From Alopecurus myosuroides (Eukaryota > Streptophyta > Magnoliopsida > Poales > Poaceae), in NCBI GenBank assembly GCA_028641055.1, contig CM054058.1, positions 501,163,919 to 501,227,918 on the forward strand: 64,000 bases of DNA, written 5' to 3'. A program made the translations under genes and the position numbers. Below are positions 35,171 through 45,783 of the stretch, piece by piece. Under the pieces are notes generated by a model, which saw only the letters and a list, made by a program, of their open reading frames with translations, was not told the origin of the DNA and did not search any database. Numbering within the stretch: position 1 is the first letter of the stretch; every line of letters starts with the position of its first letter.

Positions 35171-35526
35171 ATGTTTTTGTTCGGCGTGGTCGTGTGAACT
35201 TTAATTTGTCATGAACTATGTCGTGGATTTGTTTTTGGACTATCTCAAACTATTCCGATGATATTGTGTTTGTGTGAATTGTTTGTATTGATTAAATTTT
35301 TCATATGTCCTAGTTTGTGCAAGTGACGGACTGGCGCACGCGCTGTATTTTTGTGCGTCTGATGAGTAGCACTGCACTTTTTGCGCCACTGAAATTTGTC
35401 TCGTGGGCGCGGCGCTGTACAATAGCTATTTTGGCGATGCAAACCAGTTTTACAGCGCGCGATTTTAGCGCGACTGCTGGAGATGCTCTTTGACAGTGTG
35501 ACAAGAGCAAGCACATCAGCCTGTAC

Positions 35527-36596
35527 GGGTGTGTTTGGTAGTCCGGGTGAAGCAAGATATTCCCACCTCACCCATGTTTTGGCTATTTGGTAGGTCGGGT
35601 CGGCTCTGTTGGGCTATGCCCACCTCATGCAAAAATAGGCTTTGAGCCCTTCCCGGTTGTAAAGCTCAAATCGACAGTTCACAACTCAGCCTGGTTGAGT
35701 CCACCCGGGAAAAAGCCACATGCAAGCGATTCAGCCCGCTAGGGGTCACCCCACCCAACTCCTCCATGTTTCCATTCGCCCCTGCCGCCCCCATCTCTCC
35801 CCCTTCCCTCGAAACGTAGAACACACCTATTGACGCCACCATGTCCTTGTTGTGCCGCTGTTGTGGCCCCTCCCACAACCATCTAAGCATGCCAAGAGCT
35901 TCGCCTCGTCTTCCTCTGCATGACCGTCGAAGGAATCGACCTATGGCACTTTGTAGACGACGCTCCGGTCGCCGGTGTTCTACCTTGAAATCGGGCGCCC
36001 CCGTTCGTCCTCAAGCATGAACAACTGCATCTCAACCTCCACTGTAGGCTAATCTTTGCGTGTAGAGGAGTAGCTCGGCCGAGCGGAGCAGGAGGAGCTC
36101 GGGGACGACAGTCCGGTCGACCTGCTCCTCCGCATGACCACCTAAGCACCTCCACTGCCGACCTGCTCGGCACCTCCATCGTCTGGGCTCCATCAGCAGC
36201 AATAGAAGCTCGCTAGACTCCTCCGCACCTTCATCCCCGGCCTCCTCCTAGGCTTCATCAGCAGCAACAATAATATCTTGTCCGCCTCCTCCGCACATCC
36301 ATAGACGAGGATCCAATTACTATTTTGTTTTTCTTTTCGAGGTCATTTGTGTAAGGACTCGGGCTTATTTGTAATTTTATATTCCTGGACTTAGAGGTCC
36401 TATTTGTAAAGTTGTGATGTAATACTTGCAGCATGTCCCTATTCATACGGGCCACCAAACAACATCTCTCCCCAACCTATTTCAACATGTACAAGTTACC
36501 AAAATACACACCAAAATCTCAACACAGCCTGTATAGGGTGGGCATGTATCAAGTGAGAAAGCCATTCTTGGCCGACACAGACTACCAAACACACCC
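35527..36596. mobile_element. hAT-like non-autonomous element (1.07 kb)
   Basis: The perfect 17-bp terminal inverted repeat GGGTGTGTTTGGTAGTC is at 35527-35543 and, inverted, at 36580-36596. The interior is GC-rich with short coding-like stretches, possibly captured, but none is convincing. I could not find a matching target duplication, so the superfamily is uncertain. Confidence 0.6.
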
Positions 36597-36599
36597 TTA

Positions 36600-36796
36600 G
36601 TGTAGGCCAGGGGGACAACCGCCCCCCAGCTTTGAACAAGTATGTGAAGAAAAAATTTAGGAAGGGCTAAGATGAGATTTTATTGTAGTAAATCGCCCCC
36701 CCTCCCCTCCCCAAATACTTGTAATTTGGCATCCCCCCTCAATCTGTAGCAAGCTCCGCCACCACCTTGGAGTGGCCTTGGAGCTGAAGAATGCCC
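36600..36796. other. C-rich degenerate stretch between transposons
   Basis: Two C-rich runs (near 36622 and 36695) are present. Nothing was recognised. Confidence 0.3.
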
Positions 36797-37397
36797 CACT
36801 AGTGGAAAAAAGGCTTTTTAGTCCCGGTTCCCAACCCCCTTTAGTCTCGGTTTTCCCAACCGGGACTACGGATTCGGGACTAAAAGGTCAAGGCCTTTCG
36901 TCCCGGTGTTATGACAACCGGGACTAAAGGTCCTCCAGACTAGAAAAAATAATGCCTCCCACCAATGCAACTCATGGGATTCAAACTCAAGACCTCACGT
37001 ATTGCATCACGCAGCTTACCACCCCACCTAAACAACAAATGTGACATTGGATGAGATATTTTTCTTTTGAAATAGCCTATGGAGGACCTTTAGTCTGGGT
37101 TGGTGGTATCAACGGGACTAAAAGGTTCTTTAGTCCGGGTTGGTAATACCAACCGGGACTAAAGGTAGACCCTTTGGTCCGGGTTAGTATTACCAACCGA
37201 GACTAAAGGGTCAAACCCTTTAGTCCGGGTTCGTGGCTCAAACCCGGACTAAAGGTCTCTTTCGACCCGGGACTAGACTTCTGCTGCCTCCTTCGCAGTT
37301 GAACCGGAACTAGTTGTACCCTCTTATCCCGGTCTAAAAGCAAACCGGAACTAGAGTCCAATTGGGGTCTGGACATAAGACATGTTTTCTACTAGTG
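36797..37397. mobile_element. CACTA (Caspar-like) non-autonomous element
   Basis: The ends are CACTAGTGGAAAA (36797) and TTTTCTACTAGTG (to 37397), flanked by the 3-bp TSD CCC on both sides (36794-36796 and 37398-37400). The interior holds many copies of TTTAGTCCCGGTT and its reverse complement, the usual subterminal transposase-binding repeats. A tRNA-like segment sits at about 36963-37030. No transposase is encoded. Confidence 0.88.
36963..37030 (-). repeat. tRNA-like segment in the CACTA element
   Basis: The minus strand reads GTGGTAAGCTGCGTGATGC ... GAGTTTGAATCCC, resembling the D-arm and T-arm of a tRNA with imperfect pairing. It is probably a fossil SINE-like or tRNA-derived piece carried by this family. 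Confidence 0.35.
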
Positions 37398-37400
37398 CCC

Positions 37401-38405
37401 ATATTCATTTCAGCCTTTTCTATTCTGGGAAAGGCAATTGAATTGTCATTCTGAGTGGTTAAGGGTTTGTCGCCAAAGGAGAGTACATGCATAAATCATT
37501 TCTAGTGTCCACTCTGAATTTGGACGTTGCTAAACAAAAAAATATGCTCCTTGGCTTGCTTGCAGTGAAGGATAACACATTACTGATTTATGAAATGGAG
37601 CACGTTTTACTAATTCAAATGTGCATTTTGCAAGTTCACACGTCTCTGTAGTCTGCAACCATATTCACCCGTTTGAACATTGATGCATTATATGTACCTC
37701 CCATCTGAAGTATCTTCACACACAATGTTTTTCATAGACTACTTTCATCACATGTTCCGCTGCACTGTCTCAGGCCATCAGGTAAAAGAAACACACAAAA
37801 CTCCACCTAGAAACATGGAAAAACGAGAGTTGAAGACGCGAACATTTTTCAACAAAATGGCGAAATCCTAGCGGAATGAATTTGTTGTATCTTGTGCAAA
37901 TATAATATAAAAATTTAGTAACTGAACTTCCATGATTTTCCTTCTTAACAAAAGTTCGGTCGCCTCCTATCTAAATAAGGATGTTTCTCACTACAACGGA
38001 TGTCGAACATGCCGATCAGCCCCGAAATGCAACCGACCTGAATCTTCTTGGTCTGCAGTTTGTAACTTTTCTTTGCGATGTTGAGGGAAATGGCCAAACA
38101 ATGCTATCTTCTAAGCATTCTCTTCGGACGAGTTAACCTGAATGTTGAGACCGCATGTGTAAGAAAAAGTTGTGTGAACAGTATAAAATTCTGAGTATAT
38201 AAACGGTCCCAACACCTCAGTCTAGGTTCAAGAATTTAATCAGCACAACTATGCTGAAAGAGAGAAACTACTATTGTTGAACTGTATTTTTTAACTTTAC
38301 TTTTTCAAATGCTCCAATTAGATGTTTTTTTAATCTCGCTATAAACTGGAAGCCCAACAGCCAATTAGATAGTTTACCGAGCTCAGAGGGGCACGATCGT
38401 AGATA
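37401..38405. other. unassigned intergenic sequence
   Basis: No gene, element end or repeat was recognised in this kilobase. A 63-residue frame at 37680-37871 has no recognisable feature and is not called. Confidence 0.4.
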
Positions 38406-38413
38406 GGCATACC

Positions 38414-39137
38414 TAGGGGTGGGCATTCGGTTCTTTCGGTCTTTTCGGTTCGGTTTTTCGGGTTTTTTTATAATTCGGTTTTTAGAAAGTGACAACCGAA
38501 TTAATCTATCATTTTTTAGGAACCGACAATTCGGTTCTTCAAAAATTCGGTTCAGTTTTCGGTTTAAACCGAATTAACCGAAATTATAACATGTAGAAAA
38601 TTCAAAGCAAGAATTAGATAGCAAAAAAAAATGGATAGAGTGAGGTTGCATGGGACTATTGTGAAAATCCTTGACATATCTTCATTACTAGCCCGCTAGG
38701 ATGGAGCGGTCACGCTCAGCCCGTGAGAATGTAGTTGTGGAGGCACGCCGAGACGACATGGACGTGTGAACCTAGTGTCGTGGCAGCTAGTAGTACACAA
38801 CATGTGGATAGATATGTCTTTGTTGCATAAGAGAAAGTAATAAATAGGATTTGGGTGGAGATCATGTTAGCGCTGATAGATATTTTTAATGGGATAACTG
38901 ATTTATTACCCTAGATATAGATTGTCGCATGGTCTTAAAATATTTGATTGCACGATGAATCGGTCCTTTCGGTCAGTTCGGTTAACATGGACTAAAAACC
39001 GAACTACCCGATATAATTTTAGTTTTCTAAAGTTGGGAACCGATATATGGACCGAAAACCGAATTAACCTTACATTTCGGTTTGTTCGGTTCGGTTTCGG
39101 TTCGGTTTTGGTTTCTCGGTTTTTATGCCCACCCCTA
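38414..39137. mobile_element. hAT-type MITE (724 bp) with perfect 8-bp TSD
   Basis: The ends TAGGGGTGGGCA and TGCCCACCCCTA are inverted repeats. The 8-bp TSD GGCATACC is exact on both sides (38406-38413 and 39138-39145). Near both ends there are clustered TTCGGTT/AACCGAA motifs in opposite orientation, which are likely subterminal binding repeats. It has no coding capacity. Confidence 0.85.
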
Positions 39138-39145
39138 GGCATACC

Positions 39146-39857
39146 ACAACCAGAATGTCAATCCACTCACTAATCAGGCACAACATAACCTCCATGAACA
39201 TGCTGCAACCATAATTTTCGTTGGGAAAACGCTTCGTATCATCCGGAGGAACGCTGCCACGCGTCCTCCGGCCTTTACGCGCGACACGCGTGCTGTGTGG
39301 ACCCACACACGCACCGCACGGCACCCACTCGTTGACTTATCCTCTCGCTCCTGCGAGAATAACCCTGTTCTTCCGTCCCAATCTCCATGGCCTCCATAGC
39401 TCGTATGCCTGTGCTGCCGTAGGGGCGTCGTCAACCTCATTCCCGTTAGCTCGTCCCACCACCAGCCTTCAGCAGGTCCGCCCCACCCACGCGAGACTGG
39501 CTGCGAGGAGTAGCAGCTTGTCCTCCCATTCCGATCCCAACTCCGGGCCCCGACGATGAGCCAAGTCTCCGTCTCCTCCGGCTGCTGCAAGTCGTCTCGT
39601 CACCGTCGTGCTGCGGAGAGCAAGAGCACGAGCTGCAAAGGACAGGTTTTGGTGCTCCCCAGCTCCGGCCTCCTCCACGAGATCCGGCCTGGCCAGATGC
39701 GCCAAGACCATGGGCCACTCGCCCTGATGAGTGTGCGTGCCTCCCTCAAGTGTTAGACGTTGATGCGGGCGCCTTCGGTGCTGCTACCACCGCCAAGCAA
39801 GCCCGCAGTCGACGATGCTCTCACCAGTATACGGCGGTGCTCCCACGGGCAGGCAGT
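39146..39857. other. GC-rich gene-like stretch, no gene assigned
   Basis: Composition changes to GC-rich at about 39230 with CpG-rich, codon-like sequence, but frames on both strands are short and mutually overlapping. It could be the remnant of a 5' gene region. Confidence 0.35.
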
Positions 39858-40355
39858 GATGCTCCCATGGAGCGCTTCAAGGAGACGACGGGATGCTCTC
39901 ATGGGCGAACCGTGATGCTCCCATGGGCGGACCGTGATGCTCCCATGAGATGACGATGATGCTCTCTGTGGCGGCCGGAGATGCTCTCGACGGCACCTAG
40001 AGATGTTACGGATGGCGACCGAAGATGCTCCCGACGGCGCTCGGTGATGCTCCCAGTAGCGGCCGGAGATGCTCTTGACGGCACCTCGAGATGCTAAGGA
40101 CGGCGGCCAGAGATGCTCCCGACGGCGCTCGGCGATGCTCCCGGTGTCGGCCGGAGATGCTCGCGACGGCACCTCGAGATGCTAAGGACGGCGACCGGAG
40201 ATGCTCCCGACGGCGCTCGGCGATGCTACGGAGGGCGCCTGGTGATGCTCCTGGCGGCGCGCCCGGCGATGCTCCAGACGATGGTCGGGGATGCTCTCGA
40301 CGGCACGCGACATTGGTCCAGACGATGACCGGCGATGCTCCTGACCGTAGCCGGC
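39858..40355. repeat. 22-bp minisatellite with 88-bp higher-order repeat
   Basis: About twenty units, most starting GATGCTC and mostly 22 bp long. From 39958 to 40221 the units follow the order B-C-D-A three times, giving an 88-bp higher-order period: units at 39958, 39980, 40002, 40024; then 40046, 40068, 40090, 40112; then 40134, 40156, 40178, 40200. Because 22 is not a multiple of three, the overlapping Arg-rich reading frames are not conserved repeats of a protein. Confidence 0.9.
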
Positions 40356-41054
40356 AAAGCTGCGGCGGCGTCGTCCGTGACGTCTTCTCAGGCGACGGCT
40401 GGGGCTAACCGGAGGAGTGACAGGCGTGTGGTGCGTGAGTGGCTCACCGAAAGAGCGACTGGCGCGTTTTTTGGGAGCATTTAGATTTTTTTTTTCACTC
40501 GCGGCCCCCCTTTACACGTGTCGGCAGTTGGAGGTATATTACAATGAAGACATGGACATGCTTGGCCATCACAAATGCATCGATCGTGTACAACAGGACA
40601 ACCATTTTCACCTATCCACCAAGAGGACTAAATAACCGGCTGAACGGGGACACCAGATCAGGAGGGCCGCGCCGGGATGGCGGAGCGAATACATTGGTTC
40701 CGTCCCAGCAGCACTAGGGCAGCGCCGGTCGCGTCGGAGGCGGCGCCGAAGACAGTGGCTCCGGGCCGGCAGTGCGAGGGCAGTCGGTCGCTTGGGAGGC
40801 GGTGGCACGCACTCGATCGTTCCATCGCGGCAGAGGCGGCAGCGTTGGCGACGAGGGGCGTCTGCTCCTGACTCGTTTTGATTTGGGGAAAAAAATCAAA
40901 GCGACTATGCGCTGGGTCCATCAGAATATATATAACAGAGTAGAAGTCTAAATTGCCTTTTTCTACGGACAGCCAGATCAACACGGGTACTTCCGCCCAC
41001 GATTTTGGAGTACCCTGGTACAGTAAAAATCGCCTTGTGCTAAGGAAAACGTTC
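40356..41054. other. unassigned GC-rich to AT-rich transition
   Basis: It contains two imperfect copies of a 50-bp GC-rich unit near 40697-40800 and then AT-rich sequence. No credible gene. Confidence 0.35.
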
Positions 41055-41062
41055 TTTCTAGG

Positions 41063-41605
41063 TCGGGATGGCAATGGAGCGGGTTTGGGTGGGTTGATCC
41101 GATCCAAATCCATGCCCATATCCATTAGATTGTTTGTTGCCCGCCCACGAAAGTATCCATGGGTCACATATTCTATCCATGTCCATACCCGTTGGATATT
41201 CAACTATCCATGAATAAATCAAAAAACTGTCCACGACAAATGTGGACATGTCAACATCAACGATCAAAATATAAGGTCACATAACACAAAACACCATCCA
41301 TAATAGTGTGTTAGTCCTTAGTAGGTATAAAACTGGACCAATGGGCCTTATATGTCAGTTTTTAAAATAGTTAGACTTATTATTTAAGCCATATTATATT
41401 ACATGTGTCACATACATGTGGGACATACTTTTCACGTGGATATCCAACGGGTATCCATGGAGCTAGTTTTGAATCCATGCCCAACCCGTAAGTTCGTGGA
41501 TATCCATCCACGAAAATCCATGGATAGAAGATGCCCTCCAAACCCTTACCCAACGGGTTGGATATCCATGGATATCCGGATCCATGGATAATATTGCCAT
41601 CCCTA
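41063..41605. mobile_element. hAT-type MITE (543 bp) with perfect 8-bp TSD
   Basis: The ends TCGGGATGGCAAT and ATTGCCATCCCTA are inverted with one mismatch. The TSD TTTCTAGG is exact on both sides (41055-41062 and 41606-41613). The interior has several copies of GGATATCCA/TATCCATGG. No coding capacity. Confidence 0.85.
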
Positions 41606-41749
41606 TTTCTAGGGCGATCTAGGGAGCGTAGCTTAGGTAGCTGCTATGGTGCACGAGCTCGGCCTGGTTTGGGCCGGTCTGTGGACTATTTCATGCGCAG
41701 TTAGCATGCATTTGATTTTTTTGGCCCGGTTTATGTGGCAGATCATATT

Positions 41750-42560
41750 TTCAACAGCCAAACATAATAACTATTTGTAGACATATGTAGGCTAAGTTTT
41801 TCGGCATTTCGATCAATGTTGCGTACGTCTTCAAATTTTGTAACAAATTCGCACGTATTTTTGTTGAGAAAGCACAAACGAGACGTTGTAATATTTTTCT
41901 ACATTTTTTAAAAAAAATATGTGTGTTGCTTTAGAATATATTTTTTATGTACTCCTTCACATGTTGTAAACATGTAATTTTTTTGTTGCTACCGTTTTAT
42001 TTTTGTTGAAACACCCGATATTTTTTGTTAAAAATGAATCTGTGACAAAACATTCTATCCCTTTCCCAACTTAAACAATATTTTTTAATATTTTTTGTTG
42101 TAATAGTTTGTTATTTTTTTTGAAATAGATGACTACGTTTGTTGCAAACGAATCTTTAGCAACAATTGCCCATATTTTTAAATTGCTAAAAACATATTTT
42201 TTGTTGTAATAGTTTGTGGTGTTTGTCGAATTATTTAAAAAAAATTGTTGCAATGCAATAAACATATTATTTAACATTTTTAGCATTATTTACTTTTTTG
42301 AAATATTTGAAACAATTTGTTGCAATAATATATATGTTTTGTGCACTGGATGAATTTTTTGTTGCGATACTCGCGGATTTGTTGCAATACCATCCATAAT
42401 CCAAGTAGTGGCATTTTTGGCGTAATTATCGAGAGGACGAGCAGCATGATATAACTCTTCGCTTAAGTGGTTCTTATGTGGAGTGCGGGTTCTATTCTTA
42501 AAAAGCCAAAGGACTAAAACAGAAAATTGTAATTTGCTAATTTTTTATGGGAAAATGATT
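41750..42560. repeat. AT-rich 'TTGTTGCAAT' repeat, copy 1
   Basis: Aligns by eye with 42895-43640: both contain a conserved block (GTACGTCTT-AAATTTTGTAAC, TTTTTGTTGAGAAA, CGAGA-GTTG-AATATTTTTCT) and then many short TTGTTGCAA-type motifs. Only nonsense frames are present. The element class is not identified. Confidence 0.6.
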
Positions 42561-42894
42561 ATTATAGGCCGACCTACGCGGTGAAACCAAGGTCGGTTGC
42601 GCGCCTCACGCTCTTCTCTTTACCTCCGCACTAGCCCTGTCACTTTTGCTTTTGCGCATGTTGTTTGACATGGCAGTGGCCTCCACACTGGTTCACATGT
42701 GCATGGCCTCTCGAGTGCAGCATGCATGCGTGTGAACTGTGCATGCATGTCATTACTAGCTAGATTTATGCATCGTTAATTTGCTAGCTACAGCACAACG
42801 CATGCATTGTATGTTTTGCTAGATAGCAGAATACAAGGTTTATTTACACATGCCTGACTATATGCTAGGTAGCACTATTTTTGATTTTTGGGCT
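42561..42894. other. unassigned stretch between the two AT-rich repeat copies
   Basis: It contains GGTCGGTTGCGCGCC and several CATGCATG motifs (42720-42810). No gene recognised. Confidence 0.35.
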
Positions 42895-43640
42895 AGTGTT
42901 CGTGTTAGACAATATTTTCATCGGCCCAACATAACAACTACGTGTAGTCACACATACGCTAAGTACTTTCGTCATTTCCGTCAACGTCTTGTACGTCTTT
43001 AAAATTTTGTAACTTTTTCGTATGTATTTTGTTGAGAAAATACAAGCGAGATGTTGCAATATTTTTCTGGATGATTTTTTAGGAAATGCGTGCATGTGTT
43101 TAGAATTCATTTTGGAATGATATGTTTATTCGCTCCTTCACATGTTGTGAACATGTGATTTTATTGTTGCTATCGATTTTTTTTTGTTGAAATAGCGTAT
43201 AATTTTTGTTGCAATTGAAACAGAGATAAATTATTTTGTTGCTTACCAACTTTTTAATTGATGCAAAAAAAAAATTGTTGCAATAGGTTGTGATTTTTGT
43301 TGAATTGTTTAAATTTTTTTGTTGCAACGCAATAACATACTGTTTAACTATTATTTGTAACATTACTTATTTTTCGAAAAATATTTGGAAAAAATTGTTG
43401 TAATAATTTTTTTTTGTACACGGGGCGATAATTTTTGTTGCGACACAAGTGAATTTGTTGCAATGGCAATTTTGCTATAACTATCGAGATGACCGGAGGC
43501 AACACAATATACCTTTTCGTTTTAAGTGGGGCTGCTGTGGACTGCGGGTTCTATATACGAAAATCAGGGAGGCTAAAATGTAAAATTGTATTGAGTTGAT
43601 TCAAGCCATCGGATGAAGATCGGACGGCTCGCGAGGGGAC
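42895..43640. repeat. AT-rich 'TTGTTGCAAT' repeat, copy 2
   Basis: The diverged direct repeat of 41750-42560. It continues into GACCTACGTTTGCCAAACGTAGG and CGACCTACGCAGAGCACG (about 43640-43760), which has a short inverted repeat. It could be a decayed Mutator-like element; no 9-bp TSD was established. Confidence 0.55.
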
Positions 43641-44083
43641 CTACGTTTGCCAAACGTAGGGCGACCTACGCAGAGCACGTCCCTTTTTTATGCGTTGGAT
43701 GAAAATCGAACGGCGGACGAAAGTGACCTAAATGTTGGAAGTGTAGGGCGACCTACACAGAGCACGCGCCGCACAAACTGCAGGATCAAGTTGTAATTTC
43801 TAATCCTACAAGGTCATGTACACAAATCTTTATAACTGACGAGTATTAAGCATCTTCGGAGTTCTTCAAAGCCCCGTCTTTGTTTAAAAAGAAAATGTTG
43901 CCTCGTGTAAAAATAAAGCATTCGAACTAGAGTTTCCTTATGTCACAAGACATTATGTGACCCATGAAATTTGAAAATTATAGTATGACTAAATTCTCAA
44001 CTCATGAAAGACAAACATTATTACATTTACCAATATCTAAATTATTCTTCAGCGCACTATCGTTGGAAGGCTATATGATCAGG

Positions 44084-44688
44084 TTAGGTAGGAGGCGATG
44101 ATGCAATCGTCACCGCTGGGTCTATGGTAGAAGCCTTGGGACAATCAACCGCGCACGCATGCATTGAGTCATAGCACTGATCCTTTACTGTACAGCAGTA
44201 GAAGCAACGGTGTGTGAGGCAGTCACGGGAACACAATCCAGCTGGTAAATTTACCTTAACGCTTTCCATGCCTTCCGACATTCTGCCTATATATGGATCA
44301 AAAGAAAACAATTAGTATTCACATTAGTCTCTGTTTATCAAGTAAGAAGTATTACCATTGATTCAAAATACAGATGTTTTGGTAGGCTAAAATGGTCTAC
44401 GAAAGCATCTTATATTTTGGAGGTAGTAATTCATACGAATAAAAAAACAAAGAGATACAAAACCACTTAGGAAAGCCATAATCACTTGTGCAGAAAGTAA
44501 AAATTATGCATAGCATGTGCGTTAGCGTTATCATGGAACATTAGTATTGAAAAGAAAAAGTAATCTGAAGCATCAAAATAGGTCGATCGGGAGTTTATCT
44601 GCGACTTACAGTGCACAAAGCCGGTGAGAAAAAGCAGCATAGAGAGAACGATAGTTGTATGGAAGACGTGGTTCCTACACTTGTCCAT
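44084..44688 (-). CDS. small secreted cysteine-rich peptide (ESF1/MEG-like)
   Basis: Two exons: 44688-44610, donor GTAAGTC, then 44286-44084 after an ATATATAG acceptor, with phase 1 kept across the join. The product is 93 residues. Residues 1-26 (MDKCRNHVF...LTGFVH) form a classical signal peptide with a Leu-rich core. The mature part has eight cysteines in the arrangement CSRDCLTHRCFYCC, then QCY, HAC and VDC, like the embryo-surrounding-factor/MEG peptide family, which are secreted signalling peptides of plant reproductive tissue. The tail is Ser/Pro/Thr-rich. A TATA-like run sits about 90 bp upstream of the ATG. An in-frame upstream ATG at 44775 would add 29 residues and bury the signal peptide, so the inner start is preferred. 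Family assignment is from the cysteine pattern only. Confidence 0.6.
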
Positions 44689-44775
44689 GGCGAAATTGCT
44701 AGGCGGAATTGTTTGGCAGCAGAGTAGGTTTTTCTGAGAACCAATGACAGGTATCATCTTCTTTGCAATGTCCAA

Positions 44776-44785
44776 ATATATATAT
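44776..44785 (-). promoter_or_regulatory. TATA-like run upstream of the ESF1/MEG-like gene
   Basis: ATATATATAT on the minus strand, about 90 bp before the ATG at 44688. It may be the core promoter, or simply an AT microsatellite. Confidence 0.4.
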
Positions 44786-45248
44786 GTTCAACAATCAACG
44801 TGAGGTACTACTATTAGAATTATTATTAAACGGATGGCTGAAATCACGGCTCTGTATTAATGTTTGCGTAGATATTGTCCCGGATGTATTTATGTGATAC
44901 GATTCGACATTTATTATGCAATCTCTAGTCAAGTGCTACACGAAATTTCATCGTTTCCACCCTGGAGCGTCTCAATCTTTGTATTTAAGTATGTGATACG
45001 ATTCGACGGTCCTTATACAGTGTGATCACAGCTAGCACACCACCAAAATTCAGGGGACGCACACGCAAGCCACATATGGGAAGCCGCCGCCACGGAATCT
45101 CAATCTGGGCATGCAAAAAAAAAAAAAACTTGGGAGGACCAAATGATTCTGTGGAGATTTATTTATGCTTGAAGTGATAAACTGAAAATTAATTTAGGCG
45201 GTAAACAGAAATTAAATCCAAGGCTTGCAAACTTGAGCCCACAGATTA

Positions 45249-45783
45249 GGCTTATCTCAATGCAAGTCTCTTAACACGGTTTCATAGACATTTTGCTTAT
45301 GTGGCACTATAGTTAATGAAGAGAGATAGTGAGGTTGTATCTTAACTAATTAAGATACAACCTTGGCACATGGCCATAGGCAAAAAAAAGGCTCAAGACC
45401 AATCAAATGCATGCATGAGCCTAAAATCATTAGTTTAGATACAACATATAAGGCCTTCCGTAATGCACCGTCTCTTAGCGCGATATCATAGGTGCCGTTG
45501 CATTATAAGATACAACCATCCTAATACATGGTTTCTTAAGTGTTGTATCTTAGTGAGCTAGTATTTAATGAATTTGGCCTCATGCATGTATTTGATTGGT
45601 CTAATCTTATTTTTTGCCTATGATCTCGTGCAAGAGCCGTATACTAAATAAGATACGGCACCACTCTCTTTCTTCAATTAATATGGTGCCACATCAGCAA
45701 TATACCTATGATACCGTGTCAAGATACAAGCATTAGGGAAGGCCTAAGATAACGTGCTAAGAGACGGTGCATTGGGACATGCC
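45249..45783. mobile_element. outer Tourist-type MITE, interrupted
   Basis: The ends are GGCTTATCTCAATGCA and the inverse of AAGGCATGTCCCAATGCA, imperfect terminal repeats, with TSD TTA (45246-45248 and 45784-45786). Without the inserted MITE it is about 240 bp. The inner MITE at 45452 sits inside it and shares sequence such as GTCTCTTAGC and AAGATACAACC. Confidence 0.72.
45452..45744. mobile_element. inner Tourist-type MITE (293 bp)
   Basis: The terminal inverted repeat is GGCCTTCCGTAATGC / GGCCTTCCCTAATGC, with TSD TAA on both sides (45449-45451 and 45745-45747). It is inserted in a related MITE. It has no coding capacity. Confidence 0.85.

Larger units (their letters stand above)
34271..35488 (+). 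mobile_element. PIF/Harbinger-type element, 3' part only
   Basis: The right end reads TTTAGCGCGACTGCTGGAGATGCTC, and its reverse complement starts GAGCATCTCCAGCAG, the typical end of a grass Harbinger-type element (the 54533-56939 element also starts GAGCATCTCCAGC). It encodes the Myb-like partner protein described next. The left inverted repeat was not found, so the element is truncated on that side. Confidence 0.55.

Noticed and set aside
39858..40355. Minisatellite as a CRISPR array
   Set aside because: This is a plant nuclear sequence, and units are contiguous without unique spacers.
40091..40408. Arg-rich frame in the minisatellite as a protein
   Set aside because: The 22-bp period rotates the frame, so no peptide repeat is preserved.
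40658..41203. 181-codon minus-strand frame
   Set aside because: It crosses the boundary of a MITE (41063) and has no recognisable domain or codon signal.
44344..44430. Stowaway-like MITE in the intron of the ESF1/MEG-like gene
   Set aside because: Only a vague resemblance (CATCTTATATTTTGGAGG); no TA target duplication or paired ends were found.
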